Part shown: piece by piece, positions 60,820-64,000 of the stretch | How positions within the stretch are numbered: position 1 is the stretch's first letter | Layout: each line of letters opens with the position of its first letter | Source of the DNA: an uncultured Parabacteroides sp. | GTDB lineage: Bacteria > Bacteroidota > Bacteroidia > Bacteroidales > Tannerellaceae | NCBI GenBank assembly: GCA_937894065.1 | Contig: CALCST010000002.1 | Coordinates: 62,001 to 126,000, forward strand | Direction: 5' to 3' | Length of the DNA stretch: 64,000 nucleotides | Program-made: the position numbers and the translations under genes | The notes under the pieces: model-generated | Seen by the model: only the letters and a program-made list of their open reading frames with translations | Database searches by the model: none | What the model was told of the DNA's origin: nothing

Positions 60820-62006
60820 TGTGCTTTCAATATTTCAATAGGATTAAACGAATCAACGGCAAGATGAACGGACGATAATATTTCCATACCCAATTCCGAC
60901 GCACCTTCACGGAAAAGACGCAAACTTTCTTCGGAAACGGAATTGAAGACAATCACTCCGCCTGGCGACATTACAGATTTTACTTTACGCATAATATCCT
61001 TCAGCTGTCCGTTGTGACCGCCGATAAATACAGCATCAGGAACAGGGAACTTATCCAAATCTGCCTGCATAAAATCACCAATGTGGACATTTATTCCGGG
61101 AGTTCCGAATTTACGGCTGTTGAGCCTCATCAGCTCCTCTCCTTCCGGACGCACTTCAAATGAAGTAACCTTCAAATGCGGGAATTGTAACTTTGCCTCA
61201 ACAGATATGGAACCGGTACAGAAACCTATATCCCAAAGAGAAGAGCGGTTATGCAAATCCAACATCGAAAGACTGAGAAGACGTATCGGCATTTTTGTTA
61301 TCATCTTTGCCCTGCCGTTAAGGAGATGAAACTCACTTTCCGGTATTCCGAAAAATCGGTCCTTGCGTGATGTACGTTGCAAGATAATACAATTCGGAAA
61401 TTTGAAGTCCGATGTTTCCGCAGCCTCTTCAATTGTAAACGAACGGACACGCTCTGCCTCATCATTTCCGAGAGATTCACCGACATACATAATATAATTG
61501 TCATATCCGTAATCTCTCATTCTGGAAGCTATGACTGAAGGAGTGTTGTTTCTGTCGGTGAGCACACCCATCATTTTTTCCTGATTAATCAAAGCCTCAT
61601 CAAAGGCATCCCAAGGTCTGCCCGTAAGCGACACCATGTGCATATCCTGATATGGAAGCTCAAGTCTGTGAGCTAGCATTTGCAGGGAATTGAACGAAGG
61701 GAAAACCTTGATACTTGCCTGTGGCAAACGTGACTTCAGTGTATTGGCAAATCCGAAGAACAGCGGGTCGCCCGAAGCGAACACCACAATATCCGTATAT
61801 TGACGGTATGAATCGAAAACCTTATCCAAAGGCACAACTATATCAATCCATACCGAATCCTCCGGCAAGAATGGCTTAATTATTTCATAATGCCTTTTTC
61901 CTCCGGAAAACACTTTGCTTCCGGAAATGACAGACATTATTTGTGGCGGGAAAAACTGATTCCTGCTATCACTTATCCCTATTACTGTGAATGACTGGAC
62001 AGACAT
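60816..62006 (-). CDS. cobL: Precorrin-6Y C5,15-methyltransferase, CbiE-CbiT fusion
   Basis: 396 residues. The N-terminal CbiE part (about 1-215) is a tetrapyrrole methylase for C-5 (FASGDPLFFGFANTL). The C-terminal CbiT part (about 220-396) methylates C-15 and decarboxylates the ring acetate (MPIRLLSLSMLDL; LWDIGFCTGSISVEAKL; VFIGGHNGQLKDI). Fusion as CobL is common. It starts 19 nt after the CobJ-CobH gene and overlaps the CbiG-CobM gene by 4 nt. Confidence 0.93.
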   Translation of the reverse strand: MSVQSFTVIGISDSRNQFFPPQIMSVISGSKVFSGGKRHYEIIKPFLPEDSVWIDIVVPLDKVFDSYRQYTDIVVFASGDPLFFGFANTLKSRLPQASIKVFPSFNSLQMLAHRLELPYQDMHMVSLTGRPWDAFDEALINQEKMMGVLTDRNNTPSVIASRMRDYGYDNYIMYVGESLGNDEAERVRSFTIEEAAETSDFKFPNCIILQRTSRKDRFFGIPESEFHLLNGRAKMITKMPIRLLSLSMLDLHNRSSLWDIGFCTGSISVEAKLQFPHLKVTSFEVRPEGEELMRLNSRKFGTPGINVHIGDFMQADLDKFPVPDAVFIGGHNGQLKDIMRKVKSVMSPGGVIVFNSVSEESLRLFREGASELGMEILSSVHLAVDSFNPIEILKAQ

Positions 62007-62024
62007 TAATATAGGATTTAAAAA

Positions 62025-63431
62025 TCAGACATCTCTTCCCGGACGCAACTGCTCTGCATCATTATAACACAAAATAGCATTTGTCAATGTTGCTGCAAGG
62101 TTGCTTCCGCCTTTTCTTCCTTCAACAATGAGTTTAGGAATATGAGTGAAAGGTTTCACCATGTGTTTTGATTCGCATACATGAACAAAACCGACCGGAG
62201 CTGCAATTATTCCGCAAGGTTTTGCCTTGCCTTTCCTTATCAGGTCGCAAAGCTCCATCAATGCAGTAGGCGCATTTCCGAAAACAAACAGAGCGTCAGG
62301 ATGCTCGGCTACGGCAAGTCTTATTCCTGCCTGTGTGCGGGTTATACCTTTTTCTTTTGCCAGTTCAACAGCACGTTCGTCAGACAAATAACATTTCACT
62401 TCCAGTCCCATTCTTTGAAGAGCTCCTTTTCGGATACCGGATGCAGCCATTGTAACATCCGTAACTATTGTACGGACTTTTCCACTGCTCAGTGTTTCAT
62501 ATAAAGAAGGAACAGCGTTATCGTCGATAAGCAGGACATTCTCCATATCGAAATCTGCTGTTGTATGTATGGCATGAAGCAAAGCCCACTTCTTGTCCAA
62601 AGGAATATTCGGATTCTTCAGTTCCTTTTCGATAGTGCGGAAGCTGTTAATCATTATTTCCTGTCCGATACCGGCTGCTTCAGTTGTCTGATTGCGGTAA
62701 TATCCGCGCGGAGTTATAAAATGATTATCGTAGATATAGGATTGAGAGTTACCAATAATCACAATGGTAAACATATCAATATCTTCAGGATTGAATTCGC
62801 CTAAAGTAGTGACTGTGACATTCTGCTCCTCACGTCCAGCCTGACGCACGAAACCGACAGGAGTAGCTGCATCTCTGTATTGCAGGAATATCTCCTTCAG
62901 TCGGTAAAGTTGCCAATATCTTCCCTCACTTTTAGGATTATAAACGGCAGTGATGAAATCACCGTCGGCTGCAGCCTTGATACGTTTCTCGATACGTTCC
63001 CAAGGTGTCATCAAATCAGACATTGATACAATACAGAAATCATGACCAATTGGCGCACCAAGCAATGAAGCTGCTTTCTGGAAAGCGCTTATTCCCGGAA
63101 GAACCTCGATTTCTATATCACTTCCACGGTCGCGCTTCATTTCATAGATAAGCGGAGCCATTCCATATATTCCGGAATCACCTGAGCTTATCACGCAGAC
63201 AGTGTTACCTTCTTCTGCCATTTCAAATGCTTGCTGAGCACGAAGTTTCTCACGTTTCATTCCGGTATCGATACAACGAGTTTCCGGCCTCAAGTATGAT
63301 TTTATAAACTGAAAGTAATAGTTATATCCTACAACTATATCGCTTTGGGCAACAGCCTCAAGCACTGCAGGAGTTATATCTGATGCGGAACCGGGACCAA
63401 TGCCGGCAACTATAATTCGTCCTTGTTTCAT
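62025..63431 (-). CDS. Fused precorrin-3B C17-methyltransferase (CobJ) and precorrin-8X methylmutase (CobH)
   Basis: 468 residues. Residues 1-245 are the ring-contracting C-17 methyltransferase (GIGPGSASDITP, SSGDSGIYGMAPL, VYNPKSEGR). From about 255 the methylmutase follows, which moves the C-11 methyl to C-12 to give cobyrinate (HAIHTTADFDME with catalytic His289; PVGFVHVCESKHMV). First gene of the visible corrin operon. The two steps are not consecutive, so the fusion is organisational, not channel-like. Upstream is a 48-nt gap to an alcohol dehydrogenase-like gene. Confidence 0.93.
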   Translation of the reverse strand: MKQGRIIVAGIGPGSASDITPAVLEAVAQSDIVVGYNYYFQFIKSYLRPETRCIDTGMKREKLRAQQAFEMAEEGNTVCVISSGDSGIYGMAPLIYEMKRDRGSDIEIEVLPGISAFQKAASLLGAPIGHDFCIVSMSDLMTPWERIEKRIKAAADGDFITAVYNPKSEGRYWQLYRLKEIFLQYRDAATPVGFVRQAGREEQNVTVTTLGEFNPEDIDMFTIVIIGNSQSYIYDNHFITPRGYYRNQTTEAAGIGQEIMINSFRTIEKELKNPNIPLDKKWALLHAIHTTADFDMENVLLIDDNAVPSLYETLSSGKVRTIVTDVTMAASGIRKGALQRMGLEVKCYLSDERAVELAKEKGITRTQAGIRLAVAEHPDALFVFGNAPTALMELCDLIRKGKAKPCGIIAAPVGFVHVCESKHMVKPFTHIPKLIVEGRKGGSNLAATLTNAILCYNDAEQLRPGRDV

Positions 63432-63479
63432 TGATAGTCTTTAACGTTTATGAATGGATTGGTAAAGATACGAAGATTT

Positions 63480-64000
63480 TCACAGAATTTTTCCCTCTAT
63501 TGCCACCTTTATCACTCCGTCTTCTCTGTTCTCGAAAACCTGATAGGCTCGTTCTATATCACTCAAAGGGAAACGGTGAGTTATCAGCGGAGTCGTATCA
63601 ATCTTGCCTTCCGAAATAAGCTTTAATATTTCCGGGCAATCGCAACCGTCAACACCGCCTGTCTTGAATGTCAGATTCTTCCCATACATTTCAGGCAAAG
63701 GCAAAATCTGAGGTTTGTCATAGAGGGCAACTATTGTAACTGTCGCGTTTGGACGGGCACAATCCCATGCCATGCGGAATGTGTCATCTGTTCCGGCAAC
63801 TTCAAGCACTACATCTGCACCTCCGTGCAATGAATTGTCAAGCACATCGGATTTGCAGTTTTCCGGACTGGTTACAATCACTCCGGGATAATGTTTCCTG
63901 ACAAATTCTCTTCTCTCTTCCGACTTTTCACACACGATGATTTTCCGTGGAGATTTTAGCATAACACAGAGGAGAGTACAAATCCCAGTCGGACCAGCTC
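63480..64000 (-). CDS. Zinc-type alcohol dehydrogenase C-terminal part, 5' end cut by window edge
   Basis: The frame is open to the right edge. It reads from AGPTGICTLL (the Rossmann glycine motif near the edge) through RKIIVCEKSEERREF, VLEVAGTDDTFRMAWD and ATVTIVALY, to FPLSDIERAYQVFENR. This is the NAD-binding half of the medium-chain dehydrogenase (threonine/sorbitol dehydrogenase-like) family. The N-terminal zinc-binding domain lies beyond the window. It is 48 nt upstream of the corrin operon in the same direction, so cotranscription is possible, but no link to B12 is known. Confidence 0.85.
   Translation of the reverse strand, partial: AGPTGICTLLCVMLKSPRKIIVCEKSEERREFVRKHYPGVIVTSPENCKSDVLDNSLHGGADVVLEVAGTDDTFRMAWDCARPNATVTIVALYDKPQILPLPEMYGKNLTFKTGGVDGCDCPEILKLISEGKIDTTPLITHRFPLSDIERAYQVFENREDGVIKVAIEGKIL

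Overview
The window is a stretch of chromosome from a member of the Bacteroidales, most likely Bacteroidaceae. The evidence is the genetic code and GC level, the many promoters of the Bacteroidetes type (TTTG, 18-20 nt, then TAnnTTTG), and the gene families present: DUF6340 lipoprotein, GHL10 lipoprotein, the rSAM/lipoprotein pair, MutAB, and B12 genes as fused two-domain proteins. No phage, IS element, CRISPR array or rRNA operon was seen. The species cannot be fixed from the sequence alone.

Layout. 1-12.1 kb: one long minus-strand information-processing operon reading tRNA-Tyr, tRNA-Gly, tRNA-Thr, tuf, tRNA-Trp, secE, nusG, rplK, rplA, rplJ, rplL, rpoB, rpoC (rpoC runs off the left edge). 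Its promoter lies against the 3' end of ribH, and a terminator-like hairpin separates rplL from rpoB. 12-15 kb: ribH, a TPR membrane protein, recF and a DciA-like DUF721 gene. 15.2-16.0 kb: a PIN-domain toxin/antitoxin pair with a palindrome over its promoter, followed by about 0.7 kb without a gene. 16.7-20.9 kb: methylmalonyl-CoA mutase, large and small subunits, behind a structured leader. 21-26 kb: tRNA-Glu, a GH20 hexosaminidase, an AT-rich polytopic membrane protein and a CDF metal exporter. 26.2-28.0 kb: a radical SAM enzyme and its partner lipoprotein, lying between an intact tRNA-Thr and a decayed copy of that tRNA's 3' half. 28-35 kb: lipoproteins, a TIM-barrel epimerase, valS and a GHL10 glycosidase. 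35-43.8 kb: uvrA, an RluA pseudouridine synthase, a DsbD-like reductase, mazG, and an ECF sigma operon. 43.8-52.9 kb: tRNA-Leu, groESL, hisS, a Gfo/Idh oxidoreductase, a small autoregulated membrane-protein/winged-helix operon, mnmA, PAP2 and diacylglycerol kinase. 52.9-63.4 kb: a corrinoid cluster. 63.5-64 kb: the end of a zinc-type alcohol dehydrogenase.

The corrinoid cluster contains btuFCD-like uptake genes on the plus strand. On the minus strand are cobI and four fusion proteins, CobJ-CobH, CbiE-CbiT, CbiG-CobM and CobK-CbiD. Together these cover corrin-ring construction from precorrin-2 to the cobyrinate stage. Their product is the cofactor of the MutAB enzyme about 40 kb away. No B12 riboswitch is visible in front of any B12-related gene start in the window.

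The least explained parts are: the rSAM/lipoprotein island with its tRNA-derived flanking repeats; two families of intergenic repeats (nested GTTGACAAG/CTTGTCAAC hairpins, and tandem arrays of a roughly 22-nt palindrome); a 34-bp hairpin between btuD and the corrin operon; and duplicated palindromic operators in front of the winged-helix operon.
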